A stretch of DNA of 64,000 nt, taken from assembly GCF_002258785.1 (NCBI RefSeq), contig NZ_NOYI01000011.1, forward strand, positions 124,001 through 188,000. Direction: 5' to 3'. Source of the DNA: Rhodococcus sp. 06-235-1A (GTDB lineage Bacteria; Actinomycetota; Actinomycetes; Mycobacteriales; Mycobacteriaceae). The translations under genes and the position numbers were made by a program. The notes beneath the pieces are model-generated. The model worked only from the letters and a program-made list of their open reading frames with translations. It was not told the origin of the DNA and did not search any database. Shown piece after piece: positions 42,950-51,992 of the stretch (position 1 is the first letter of the stretch; every line of letters starts with the position of its first letter).

Positions 42950-44014
42950 ATGCCACGCAGTATCGAACGCCCTACCTTCACGGTTCCCGTCATCGACATC
43001 ACCGCGTACACGTCAGCGGGCACGACAACCGAACGCTCCGAGGTCAGCTCGCAGATGGATGCCGCATGTTCGACGGTCGGGTTCGTTCAGATCCTCGGAC
43101 ACGGCATCCCCCAGGAAGTCTTGTCCGGGTTGGCAGGCGCGGTCGACGCGTTCTTTTCGCTCCCGCTCGAGACGAAGAAGCGATACCGCGTCGACGGCAC
43201 CAACCGGGGTTATAGTCCCCCCAAGAGCGAGTCTCTGAGCTTGAGTTTGGGCATCGAATCGGCCACAAGGATGAACGATTTCTTCGAGGCTTTCAATGTC
43301 GGCACAGAAGCTCGTTCCTTCCCGCACTTGAGTCTGTCCGAGGACGATTACGGCCTCAACCTCTGGCCGGACGTCGAGGGTTTCCGCGCCGCAGTGGAAA
43401 CCTATTACCAACATGCCGCACGCGTAGCACGAACTTTGACAGCGGTGTTTACTGACGCCCTGCAACTGGACAACGAATACTTCGATGTCCACGCCGACCA
43501 TTCGGTCGACGTGCTGCGCATGAACAACTACGCACTGCCTGAAGGCACGATCACGCTCGACGGCGATCTCACTGGAATGGGCGAGCACACCGACTTCGGA
43601 TTCGTGACCGTACTCTGGGCGGACCAGGTCCCAGGTCTTCAGGTACTCGCCAGCGACGGTACCTGGCATGACGTTGAGCCCATCGATGGAGCACTGCTGG
43701 TCAACCTCGGCGATCTCACCGCGCGCCTGACCAACGATCGCTGGATGTCCACGCTGCACCGCGTCAAGCCGCCGATCGTCGAGGGTACTATCCAGCGCCG
43801 GCGCTCGGTGGCGTACTTCCACGACGGGAACATCGACGCCACGATCTCCACACTGCCGAGCCATCTTGACGCCGCCGACGGTCTCGCCTACGAGCCGATC
43901 CTGGTCCGCGATCACATCACCGCCAAACTTGCCGGCTCCCGCCAGGGAAAGGCGAACGTCACCGCGGTGCGCGAGGCAGCCCGAGTTCTCGCAGCGCAAA
44001 GTAGCCAGGTATGA
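42950..44014 (+). CDS. IPNS-like 2-oxoglutarate/Fe(II) oxygenase
   Basis: A 354-residue member of the isopenicillin-N-synthase-like oxygenases (COG3491 type). The N-terminal DIOX_N segment (TFTVPVIDITAYTS, ACSTVGFVQILGHGIPQEVL) precedes the jelly-roll. The iron triad H213-x-D215 in GEHTDFGFVTVLWAD and H270 in LHRVKPP, and R284/S286 in RRRSVAYF for 2-oxoglutarate, are all present. Family members hydroxylate many small molecules; fungal thymine-7-hydroxylase belongs here. The permease of the nucleobase (NCS2) family that shares its upstream element makes a nucleobase or heterocycle substrate a reasonable guess. The next gene overlaps by ATGA. Confidence 0.88.
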   Translation: MPRSIERPTFTVPVIDITAYTSAGTTTERSEVSSQMDAACSTVGFVQILGHGIPQEVLSGLAGAVDAFFSLPLETKKRYRVDGTNRGYSPPKSESLSLSLGIESATRMNDFFEAFNVGTEARSFPHLSLSEDDYGLNLWPDVEGFRAAVETYYQHAARVARTLTAVFTDALQLDNEYFDVHADHSVDVLRMNNYALPEGTITLDGDLTGMGEHTDFGFVTVLWADQVPGLQVLASDGTWHDVEPIDGALLVNLGDLTARLTNDRWMSTLHRVKPPIVEGTIQRRRSVAYFHDGNIDATISTLPSHLDAADGLAYEPILVRDHITAKLAGSRQGKANVTAVREAARVLAAQSSQV

Positions 44015-44772
44015 GCGGTGCAGTCATCGTCCTGATCCACGGGGCGTGGGCGGGCCCGTGGGTATGGGACAGCATCATCGACCGACTGAGCACTGCAGGA
44101 CATCGTCCGTACGCAGTGGCACTGCCCGGAGTCGGTAATGCGATCGACCCCGACGTACCGATCACCCTTGAGATGCTCACAGACTCGGTCATTGCCGACA
44201 TCGCAGGCTTTGACGGCCCGCTCGTCATTGTCGGTCACTCGGGCGGCGGAGTCGTCGCAACCCAGGTCGCGGAGCGACTGCACGATCACGTTGCCGGGGT
44301 CGTGTTCGTTGCCGGGATGATGCTCCCCTCGGGACGATCGTTCGACGATATCTGTGCCGACGTGGAGTTACCTTCCACTGTCGGTATCACCGCCGATCTC
44401 GAATTCACTGCCGAAGGTAGAATCAGCACCGTGCCCGTAGACGTGGGCTCAACGGTGTTCTTTCAGCGTGCAGATCCGGCGGCGGCAGCGGATGCATCGC
44501 GCCGCCTTCGCCCGCAACAGGAGTCCGCACGACTGATCACCCCGACGTGGACAACCACCCGATACGGGTCCATCCCGAAGTTGTACATCGAGGCCCTCGA
44601 CGACCGATCCGTTCCGCTCTCGGCTCAACGCCGCATGCAGGAAATTTCACACGGTGTAGAGATTTTCTCTCTGGATTCCGATCACGCGCCGCAGTTGTCG
44701 GCGACCGACGAACTCGCCACCGTGATAGCGAATTACAGCAACCGACTGTGTTCAGTCAGCCTTGCCCCTTGA
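44011..44772 (+). CDS. Alpha/beta hydrolase
   Basis: A 253-residue hydrolase starting at ATG 44011 and coupled to the oxygenase. Motifs: VLIHGAWAGPWVWDSIIDRL (oxyanion HGAW), nucleophile elbow VIVGHSGGGVVATQ (Ser nucleophile about residue 76), and the C-terminal SLDSDHAPQLSATDELA with the catalytic His. This is the MenH/salicylate-esterase-like branch that attacks esters or C-C bonds of small molecules. In this operon it likely cleaves a product of the oxygenase. Confidence 0.88.
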   Translation: MSGAVIVLIHGAWAGPWVWDSIIDRLSTAGHRPYAVALPGVGNAIDPDVPITLEMLTDSVIADIAGFDGPLVIVGHSGGGVVATQVAERLHDHVAGVVFVAGMMLPSGRSFDDICADVELPSTVGITADLEFTAEGRISTVPVDVGSTVFFQRADPAAAADASRRLRPQQESARLITPTWTTTRYGSIPKLYIEALDDRSVPLSAQRRMQEISHGVEIFSLDSDHAPQLSATDELATVIANYSNRLCSVSLAP

Positions 44773-45129
44773 ATTCGGCGACGGATGCTGCGGGAAATGA
44801 AGCCACCGTGAGCTGATCTGCAAAGGGTGATACATCCACCTGAGTGCCGTCGTTGCCAACCCAGACTGACGATGGCCATCGTCGGTGCGCCGATGATCAT
44901 GCGGCTGGTACCGACACTTGTGCAACAACACGATCGGGGATCTCGTCCAACCTGCATCGGGCACTCTGCGATGAAACCGGGGGTGCCTGTAGTTCGAGCA
45001 TTGTCGTCGAAGTGAAGCCGGCTTGCAGCGTGTTCGACCGTAGTGACGCGACAGTGGGTTGGACGTCGATCTCCTCGGCAGCCAATCCGTTCGAAATCGC
45101 TGTGCCCGCGCGGCGTGTCAACTCTGTGC

Positions 45130-45503
45130 CGACTGGGCATTCACCCACGGTGCCTTACTACCAGGACACGTCAGAGCAGCGACGTTCGCACGGCCCCTCG
45201 ACGCACTAAAGCCCAGTGGGCGACTCGTCGTCATCGGAGCCGTCGGCGGCGCGCCACACCGATCTCGACCTGACGAATCTGTCTCGCCGCTCGATCACCA
45301 TCGTCGGATCCGCGATGGGCAGCCCCAACGAGCTCGCCCCGCTTTCGCCGCCTTCTGCGTCAAACACGACGTCGAACCTCCCGTGCACTCGAATCGGGCC
45401 GATCACCCACTCGCAGAACGCATTCGAGGGTTTCGATAAGAGCGACCGCTTCAGGAAAGTCATCCTCGACTGCGCACCGGGTCGAGGATCACAGGACTCG
45501 TGA
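45130..45503 (+). pseudogene. Zinc-type alcohol dehydrogenase, C-terminal relic
   Basis: Pieces of the C-terminal part of an MDR alcohol dehydrogenase occur in order in alternating frames: LDALKPSGRLVVIGAVGG (~45194-45250), DLTNLSRRSITIVGSAMG (~45270-45325), FAAFCVKHDVEPPVH (~45345-45390) and AFEGFDKSDRFRKVILDC (~45420-45475). At least three frameshifts separate them and no start is left. This is a decayed gene between the hydrolase and the permease. Confidence 0.65.
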
Positions 45504-45805
45504 ACCCCGATCGATCGAGATCGAGGTTCTGTGCTGCATAGCTCGCGCAGGAAGAGCGTCTAGCCGGATCTGGCTGAGCGGGCGAGGCACATCTCGTCGC
45601 GCGGACTGATGCCACACTCGCGGCTCAATTGCGACACGCTGTGCACGATGGCGGTGCATTGTTGCTGCGGCCCCAGGACGGGTGGGCGGCCCGCATCGAC
45701 TGGCAACGGATGGGTTCCGACGCGTGGAATTTATTCGCGACCGTCGTGCTCGCCATGCCTGGAACACCACGGACGGTTACAGAACAGAAACCTGGACGGC
45801 GGGAT

Positions 45806-45837
45806 CGTAACAGAATAAACATCGCCAATTAAATATT
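45806..45837 (+). promoter_or_regulatory. Shared 32-bp A/T-rich element, copy 2
   Basis: CGTAACAGAATAAACA, six variable bases, ATTAAATATT; same length and layout as copy 1 at 42849. It lies 49 bp upstream of the NCS2 permease start, within DNA that otherwise shows no similarity to the first site. Supports one regulon for the oxygenase operon and the permease. Confidence 0.75.
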
Positions 45838-45885
45838 TCCCTCAAGAATAAAAGTCCTGAATACCTCGACATCTGGAGCACCCCC

Positions 45886-47262
45886 ATGACCCACGCTGTG
45901 GACATACGCTTACCTACCCCGAGGCTGCTCGCTTTCGGGCTGCAGCACGTACTCATCATGTATGCCGGGTGCATCAGCGTGCCACTCATATTCGGCGCAG
46001 CTGTCGGTCTGGACACGCAGACCACAGCCATGCTGATCTGCGCCGATCTTCTCATTTCCGGTGTAATAACGGTGATGCAGAGCCTCGGAATCGGAAAACT
46101 TGTCGGCATCCGACTACCGATCATCTGCGGGGGATCCTTCGCAGCGTTAGCGCCAATGATTCTCATTGCGTCCGAGTATGGAATGCCCGCCGTATACGGA
46201 TCCATGCTGATCGGCGGCATCATCGGCATCCCATTGGCATGGATATTCTCTGGGTTGTTGCGCTACTTCCCAGCCCTGGTGACCGGATCTGTTCTGACCG
46301 TGGTCGGTCTGTCACTGATTGGTGTAGCAGGCGGGCTGATCGTCGGAAACGACCCGTCTGCGAGCGACTTCGGGTCGCCGACCAACATTGGACTTGCCGC
46401 GCTGATCCTGCTCGTCGCTGTCGGCTTTCTATGCCTCGGCCGGAATCTGTGGCGTCAACTGGGCATACTCATCGCACTATTGGTCGGCGCTGTGATTTCG
46501 ATTCCCCTCGGGCTCTACGATCTGGCATCGGTGAGTGACGCGTCGTGGGTCGGTATACCGTCGCCCTTTCACTTCGGCGCACCACAATTCCCGCTTACCG
46601 CAGTAGTAGCAATGACGGTCGTCATGGTTGTGATCTTCGCGGAATCGACCGCGAGTATTCTTGCGCTCGGAGAGATCACCGGAAAACCGATCTCGCGGAG
46701 CGATCTAGCTCGCGGGCTTGCTGGCGACAGTGTTTCGGGAATTCTAGGTGCGGTGTTCAATGCATTCATAGATACCGTGTACACCAACAACGTCGGTGCC
46801 GTTGCCGCAACACGCGTCTACAACCGCCACGTCACGGCGGTCAGCGGTGTCATCCTGATCGTGCTGGGCTCGATTCCCAAGTTGGGCGCTTTCGTCGCCG
46901 GCCTACCGGCACCGGTCGTGGGAGGTGTTGGTCTCATATTGTTCTCGGTCATTGCAGTCGTAGGAATCAACACCCTGCGGCAGGTCGACCTGTCCGATCC
47001 GATCAACATGACCATCGCGTCCGTTGCTGTCGGCGTCGGTATGCTGCCTACGTTCGTACCGGGCATGTTCACCCAGTTTCCATCATCAGCTCAGATCATC
47101 CTCAGCAGCGGGATAACGCTCGCGGCACTGGCAGCCTTCGCACTCAATCTCATCTTCAATCACACTCGCCTCGGCCGCAGCGCCCGCCGCGCACTCTCCA
47201 CCGCCGCTGACACGAGTACCGAAACCACCTCCATTCCGATCGAAGAAAACCATGCCACATAA
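45886..47262 (+). CDS. NCS2-family nucleobase (uracil/xanthine) permease
   Basis: A 458-residue transporter with about 14 hydrophobic segments, starting at ATG 45886 (GGAG upstream). NCS2 features: LAFGLQHVLIMYAGCISVPLIFG at the N-terminus, IICGGSFAALAPMI, the helix-8 region VVMVVIFAESTASILALGEITGKPISRSDLARGLAGD and helix-10 NTVGA-like TVYTNNVGAVAATRVYNRHV. The Glu in FAEST and the NNVGA motif match purine/xanthine-type members. Imports a nucleobase or similar heterocycle with protons. It shares its upstream element with the 2OG-oxygenase operon. Confidence 0.92.
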   Translation: MTHAVDIRLPTPRLLAFGLQHVLIMYAGCISVPLIFGAAVGLDTQTTAMLICADLLISGVITVMQSLGIGKLVGIRLPIICGGSFAALAPMILIASEYGMPAVYGSMLIGGIIGIPLAWIFSGLLRYFPALVTGSVLTVVGLSLIGVAGGLIVGNDPSASDFGSPTNIGLAALILLVAVGFLCLGRNLWRQLGILIALLVGAVISIPLGLYDLASVSDASWVGIPSPFHFGAPQFPLTAVVAMTVVMVVIFAESTASILALGEITGKPISRSDLARGLAGDSVSGILGAVFNAFIDTVYTNNVGAVAATRVYNRHVTAVSGVILIVLGSIPKLGAFVAGLPAPVVGGVGLILFSVIAVVGINTLRQVDLSDPINMTIASVAVGVGMLPTFVPGMFTQFPSSAQIILSSGITLAALAAFALNLIFNHTRLGRSARRALSTAADTSTETTSIPIEENHAT

Positions 47263-47291
47263 GAGTGTTGATCATGACGAACTCATCAGTG

Positions 47292-47363
47292 AAGACGAAC
47301 GTCACCGCAGTGGACGAGGCAGCCCGAGTCCGCGCGTCGAAGAGCAGCACCGCAAGAGCGTGA
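47292..47363 (+). pseudogene. Duplicate tail of the 2OG-oxygenase gene
   Basis: Twenty-three codons reading KTNVTAVDEAARVRASKSST to a stop match the C-terminal end of the oxygenase (ANVTAVREAARVLAAQSSQ) in protein and DNA sequence (ACGTCACCGC, GAGGCAGCCCGAGT). It lies just after the permease stop. It looks like the last remnant of a second oxygenase copy or a recombination scar flanking the permease. Confidence 0.6.
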
Positions 47364-47726
47364 AATGCTGCGCATCACGTCGCCGATCGAGCACGATGGC
47401 GCGCCGCGCGACGGCTAAAGTCCGACTCGTACGACGATCTGATCGCCTTGCTCTCCTGAAACTGCCCGGCCAAGTCGCATCTTGGGAGAACCTATACACG
47501 TCGAAGAAACCTGTCGGCTTCCCGTCTCTGTCAACCACGCCTGGCCGAACGTCGATGGGAGTGGGTTCCCGAACGGCGACCTCAATCACACCGCAGAGCG
47601 ATATCAAGATTCATCGGTACGAGCAGCGTGCATGGTCGGTGCGAGGCTTCACGACCTTGACATCGCGGATCGAGCGTTCCCACAGTCGGTTTTGCCACCG
47701 GTGCCCGGATTCGTCGATGGTGCGAG

Positions 47727-48101
47727 TCAGAAGCCGTGCGGTCCGAATCGGAATGCAGCGAGGACCGCACTGAGCAGGCCGAGGACTATCGGTCCCGGTA
47801 GGGCGGTGAACTCTCGTCGGCGGATGTGGACTGCCAGCGCGGCAAGCATGGTGATGCTCAGGCCGGTGGCTGCGAGGGGGGTCAGGATCACCGCGATGCC
47901 GAACACCGGCGGCAGGATCAGTCCGAATGCGCCAAGCACTTCGACGGCACCGATAGCTTTGACCGCAGTATCGGAAAGGTCGTCGACGTAGCCCATGCCC
48001 GCCGCGGAGAGTTGGGCCCGCGTCCTGATGAGTTTCATGCCACCTGCGCCGAGGAAGGCTATCGCGAGGACTGCGGCGAGGATCCAGAGGAAGATATTCA
48101 T
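47727..48101 (-). CDS. DoxX-family membrane protein
   Basis: A 124-residue protein with four hydrophobic helices: residues 3-21, about 46-66, 71-90 and 100-118. DoxX features include the GAGGMKLIRTRAQL loop after helix 1 and GAVEVLGAFGLILPPVFGIA. DoxX-like proteins are linked to quinone or thiol redox stress in actinobacteria. It follows the pirin gene by 35 bp with an AAAGAGA ribosome-binding site, so it is the last gene of the MarR-controlled redox operon. Confidence 0.85.
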   Translation of the reverse strand: MNIFLWILAAVLAIAFLGAGGMKLIRTRAQLSAAGMGYVDDLSDTAVKAIGAVEVLGAFGLILPPVFGIAVILTPLAATGLSITMLAALAVHIRRREFTALPGPIVLGLLSAVLAAFRFGPHGF

Positions 48102-48136
48102 GATGGTGGTCGGTCTCTTTCGTTCGGTTGGAGAAG

Positions 48137-49036
48137 TCAGCTCAGTCGCATGAGCCGGGGGATTGGCCCGAACTTGCCGGCGTGGAAGTCGTTGAAGGCC
48201 TTAGTAATTTCGACTTTGGTGTTCATCACGAACGGACCCCCGAGGGCGATGGGTTCGTTCAACGGGGCACCGCTGAAGATCATCAGTCGTGTCGTGGTGT
48301 CCCCGTCGGGTGTGCTCAGGTAGAGCGAGCTCGCTCGTGCGGTCGCGTCGGCGGCGCGTTCTGAGGGCAAGGGTTCCGACCATGCGGTGCGGCCGGTGTC
48401 CAGACGGTGCCCGCTGACGTCGGCGCTGCCGGAGAGTACGTGTACGAATGCTCGATGGTTCCCAGGCAGTGCATAGTCGGTTCGGGTGCCGGGTTCGATG
48501 GTGATGATCACCGCCTGTACCGCGACGTGGTTGTGGGCCGGTCCGGTACGCCCTTCCACCGTGCCGGAGATAACGTCGATGATCACGCCGGGGCGTTCGA
48601 TACGAGGTCGTTGTGCGGCGACCAGGTTCTGGTAGTTGGTGTCGGTCATCTTGTCTGCGGCAGACAGATTCAGCCAGAGCTGCAGAACATGTGCACGTTC
48701 GTTGCGGTACGCGAGCTCTCGGTGGATGATTCCGCGGCCCGCGGTCATCCACTGGATGTCGTCGGCTTCCAGGGCTCCAGCATGTCCCTTGTTGTCTCCG
48801 TGTTCGAGGACGCCGTCGACGACCATCGTGACCGTTTCGACTCCCCGGTGAGGATGCCACTCGAAACCCGGGGTGGAGAACCAGTCTTCGCCGAAGAACA
48901 AGAAGGGATCGGTGAGGGTGGGGTCGCTCGGATCGAAGATCAAAGCCTTGTTGTCGACCTGTGCGTCGGGTCCGAGGGTGCGAGGCGACTCCACTCGTGA
49001 AATGGATCGGCCGGCTGCCAGCGATGGTGTATTCAC
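48137..49036 (-). CDS. Pirin-family bicupin
   Basis: A 299-residue pirin from GTG 49036 (AAAGAGA upstream). The first cupin contains FEWHPHRGVETVTMVVDGVLEHGDN and AGRGIIHRELAYRNERAHVLQLWLNLS with the metal-binding His/His/His/Glu set. The second cupin domain is shorter, as usual (GNHRAFVHVLSGSADV). Bacterial pirins act as quercetinase-like dioxygenases or redox sensors. Its frame is artificially continuous with the broken reductase upstream. Middle gene of reductase, pirin, DoxX. Confidence 0.9.
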   Translation of the reverse strand: MNTPSLAAGRSISRVESPRTLGPDAQVDNKALIFDPSDPTLTDPFLFFGEDWFSTPGFEWHPHRGVETVTMVVDGVLEHGDNKGHAGALEADDIQWMTAGRGIIHRELAYRNERAHVLQLWLNLSAADKMTDTNYQNLVAAQRPRIERPGVIIDVISGTVEGRTGPAHNHVAVQAVIITIEPGTRTDYALPGNHRAFVHVLSGSADVSGHRLDTGRTAWSEPLPSERAADATARASSLYLSTPDGDTTTRLMIFSGAPLNEPIALGGPFVMNTKVEITKAFNDFHAGKFGPIPRLMRLS

Positions 49037-49065
49037 CGTACTTCTCTTTCGTTGCGAGGTGGGTG

Positions 49066-49606
49066 TCAGCGCAAGGGCGCAAGGGCGTCGGCCCAGGCCT
49101 CGACCTGGCCGAACAGGACGGACAGCGGTGCCAGGTGTCGTTCCCCGGGCGTGAAGGTGCTGTAGTTCTCGAAATCGTCTGAGAGGGTGAGGGTTACCTG
49201 CTGTCGTACGTCGGCCAGCTGAAGTTCTCCGGCGATCGAGCGCAGGTGTTCGGCCGCACGGGTGCCACCGGCCGATCCGTAGGAGACGAATCCGACGCTC
49301 TTGTTGTTCCACTCTGCGTAGAGGTAGTCGAGTGCGTTCTTCAGGACCCCGGGGATGCTGTGGTTGTACTCGGGGGTGACGATGATGAAACCATCGAGTT
49401 CCGAGACGACTTGGGCCCACTTCTTGGTGCTCGTACTGGTAGGGACCCATCGACGGCGGCATGAATTCATCGAGATGAGGTAGGTCGACCTGTTGTAGAT
49501 CGATCAGCACGTACTCGGCGTCGGATCGTTCGAGGGCATGGTCGTACACCCACTGTGCAACTTGTTGTCCGTTCCGCCCGGGACGGGTGCTTCCGATTTT
49601 GGTCAT
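49066..49606 (-). pseudogene. NADPH-dependent FMN reductase, frameshifted
   Basis: Start ATG 49606 follows GAGGAGG. The first frame gives MTKIGSTRPGRNGQQVAQWV (the usual IILG is missing within the first strand), LIDLQQVDLPHLDEFMPPSM and YQYEH. A second frame then gives KKWAQVVSELDGFIIVTPEYNHSIPGVLKNALDYLY, AEWNNKSVGFVSYGSAGG and a normal C-terminus. The break at about 49430-49440 fits loss of two bases in CAC(AC)C. It may be a real inactivation or an assembly error; the rest of the protein is well conserved. Confidence 0.8.
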
Positions 49607-49642
49607 GATGACTCCTCCTCGCTTTAACTCGGACATTTTAGC

Positions 49643-49714
49643 TGACGCGTCACCTATTTTGCCATCTGCCGCTTCGGAAAACAAGCTGATGCGTCAGTGA
49701 ACTATGATCGACCA
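49643..49714. promoter_or_regulatory. MarR operator repeats and leaderless promoter
   Basis: TGACGCGTCA (49643-49652, perfect palindrome) and TGATGCGTCA (49687-49696) both follow AGC, giving a 13-bp direct repeat AGCTGAYGCGTCA between the reductase operon and the marR gene. TATGAT at 49703-49708 is a good -10 whose start point would fall at about 49714-49715, the GTG of marR. The second repeat covers the -35 region, the expected place for autorepression. Confidence 0.65.
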
Positions 49715-50179
49715 GTGTCCGATCCGAACTGGCTTAACGAAACGGAAGCACCGATGTGGCGGGGGCAGGTCGATATGTGGAGGCGGATCGACCGCGAGAT
49801 CGACGTGCAACTCGCGGGTGCGGGCCTGTCGCGCGCCGAATTCGAGTTACTGGGTCCACTGTCCGAGGGACCGGAAGAAGGCATTCGACCCAAGGAGTTG
49901 GGCGGCATTGTCGGCTGGGACACCAGCCGGGTCGCGCACCTGTTGCGGCGGATGGAAAAACGGGGGCTCATCGAACGGTACGACTGCGACGGCGACGGCC
50001 GCGGCACCGTCGTCCGGGTCACGGTCGTTGGTCGACAGTTGATGAAGGATGCCGCAGCCGGGCACCTGACACTCGTCCGTCGACTTTTCGTAGACCAACT
50101 CACCGACCATGAAGTCGAAGTGCTTACGCGCATCTCCCGTCGCATCCGACACGAAATCGATCCAACCAAGCCCCGATAA
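49715..50179 (+). CDS. MarR-family regulator
   Basis: A ~154-residue MarR protein. GTG 49715 is preferred because the -10 TATGAT at 49703 would give a leaderless transcript; GTG 49697 lies upstream of that -10. Winged HTH: GIRPKELGGIVGWDTSRVAHLLRRMEKRGLIERYDCDGDGRGTVVRVTVVGRQL (about residues 47-100), with N-terminal helices forming the dimer. It diverges from reductase, pirin and DoxX and likely represses both directions, releasing on electrophilic or quinone stress as related MarR proteins do. Confidence 0.9.
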   Translation: MSDPNWLNETEAPMWRGQVDMWRRIDREIDVQLAGAGLSRAEFELLGPLSEGPEEGIRPKELGGIVGWDTSRVAHLLRRMEKRGLIERYDCDGDGRGTVVRVTVVGRQLMKDAAAGHLTLVRRLFVDQLTDHEVEVLTRISRRIRHEIDPTKPR

Positions 50180-50429
50180 CGCGTCCGTCCTTTTTTCAGA
50201 GCTGGGCGCGCGTTCGGCCAAAATAACGGTTTACCTACATTCCGCCGGCTACACCCTGTATTTTTGGCGCTGGGATGACCGTCGATGACCCCAATCGACC
50301 TACCCTGCGGACGGTCGCTTGTGTTCGAGTAGGCAGTATCACCAGGCTCGAATCGGCACTCCAGTCCACGAACACCCCATCCACCTGACCATTGACAGCC
50401 GTTCGAGCCGATTAGCAGGAAAGCCTCGC

Positions 50430-51752
50430 ATGACACTCCGCCTGAGGATCCGCGGGTCCTTGATTTTGCTGGCCGCTGCCTTCGCCGCCACATTTTTGAT
50501 GAGCGATCCCGGCCGTGCAACCGCTGAACCAGCGCTGTGCATGGATCGACAGTGGGTTGCTAGCTGGGCAGCGAGCCCGTCTGACTCGGCGAGCGTTGTC
50601 GACAGTTCGCTCAACCCGACATTTGCGGTCGCAAACCAAACTTTCCGTATGACGGTCTCTCCACATCTCGGAGGATCCACTCTTCGGGTGCACCTGAGTA
50701 ACCGTTATCGCCCGATTCCGCTCTCCTTCGAGCGTGCAACAATAGCGAAACAAGATTCCGGCGCATCCATCAAGCCAGATAGTCTTCGCGAACTACGCTT
50801 CGAAGGCGAGCAGTCAGCAACACTGGCTGCGGGTTCCGATCTGGTGAGCGACCCCGTTGAACTCGATGTCGAGGCCACTGAACAGCTGTCGATCAGTGTC
50901 TACATTCCAGGTCTCGCTGTGTTCCCGACCGAACACTTCACAGGAAACACCACTAGTTTCTACAGCCCGCCCGGATCCGGCGATCATACGAACACCATAT
51001 CGGGCACTCCGCTGAGCTCGTCGACGACGACGATGCTACTCGCGTCCGGAGTGGATGTACTCGCGCCTGGTTCCACTTCATCCCTGGTCGCGTTCGGTGA
51101 CTCGATTACCGACGGTTTCGTCGGAAGCAACTATTACCTCGGTTTTCCTCAAGATCCGTCGGTCGTCGACCGAAACGCGAGGTATCCCGACTACCTTCAG
51201 CGCCGAATCGACTCCAACGATCTTCCCATCTCGGTAGTAAACGCCGGTATTTCGGGTAATCGAGTTATCGCCAGCGGATTGATCCCACAATATTCGGACA
51301 GCATGGTGTCCCGACTTCAACGCGACGTCATCGACAAAGCGGGTGTCCGTGACGTCATCCTGCTCGGTGGTATCAATGACCTAGGCATTCCGATTGGCGC
51401 CAGCTTCGAACAGATCATTGCTGGATATACGAATATCATCACTCGTCTACGTGCAGCTGATATCGCGGTACACCTCGGAACACTACTTCCTGCCAGTAAT
51501 GCATTACTCGATGGCGTCCTCACGGTGCCACTCGCCAACCCGGTTCGTCTGCAAATAAATGAATGGATCAGGACGCAAACACTGGCGGACAGCGTAGTAG
51601 ATTTCGATGCCGCGCTCCGAGACCAACGCAATCCCGACGTTCTGGATCCCCGCTATGCAGGACCCGACAACCTGCACCCTAACCCCGCCGGATACGAGGC
51701 AATGGCGAACGCAGTCGATCTCACCGCATTTTCCGGTCGTCAATGCGAATAA
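50430..51752 (+). CDS. Secreted SGNH/GDSL hydrolase
   Basis: A 440-residue exported esterase. ATG 50430 follows GCAGGAAAG; the signal peptide has a hydrophobic core LILLAAAFAATFLM and cleavage around residue 33. After a ~180-residue beta-rich N-terminal domain (QWVASWAASPSDS, VHLSNRYRPIPLSF), the SGNH domain shows block I AFGDSITDG (S225), block II NAGISGNRV, block III GGINDLG (N316) and block V DNLHPNPAGY (D413, H416), all catalytic residues intact. Such proteins deacylate wall or environmental esters. Confidence 0.92.
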   Translation: MTLRLRIRGSLILLAAAFAATFLMSDPGRATAEPALCMDRQWVASWAASPSDSASVVDSSLNPTFAVANQTFRMTVSPHLGGSTLRVHLSNRYRPIPLSFERATIAKQDSGASIKPDSLRELRFEGEQSATLAAGSDLVSDPVELDVEATEQLSISVYIPGLAVFPTEHFTGNTTSFYSPPGSGDHTNTISGTPLSSSTTTMLLASGVDVLAPGSTSSLVAFGDSITDGFVGSNYYLGFPQDPSVVDRNARYPDYLQRRIDSNDLPISVVNAGISGNRVIASGLIPQYSDSMVSRLQRDVIDKAGVRDVILLGGINDLGIPIGASFEQIIAGYTNIITRLRAADIAVHLGTLLPASNALLDGVLTVPLANPVRLQINEWIRTQTLADSVVDFDAALRDQRNPDVLDPRYAGPDNLHPNPAGYEAMANAVDLTAFSGRQCE

Positions 51753-51992
51753 GCGGTCAGCGAAACGCAGACTGTTTTGCGCGCGTCCGGCCATTCCGGG
51801 TGTGCCGGAACCCCACCACACCGTGCCGCGATTGCGGTATCGAGTTGGCTAGTAATAGATATCGATGTGACCTATCCCAGCGACACCAACGGCGGTCTCG
51901 TAGCACTGACGTCAATGCCGTAGAACGATGCGGCACCTCATTCGAGTGTCCGGTTCCGGTGTTTCACGACTCTGCGGCGCAGCAGTTCAGGT

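Noticed and set aside
47302-47607. Minus-strand 101-residue ORF after the permease
   Set aside because: Starts protein-like (VREPTPIDVRPGVVDRDGKP) but degenerates into Arg-rich shadow sequence and overlaps the oxygenase-tail relic; not convincing as a gene.
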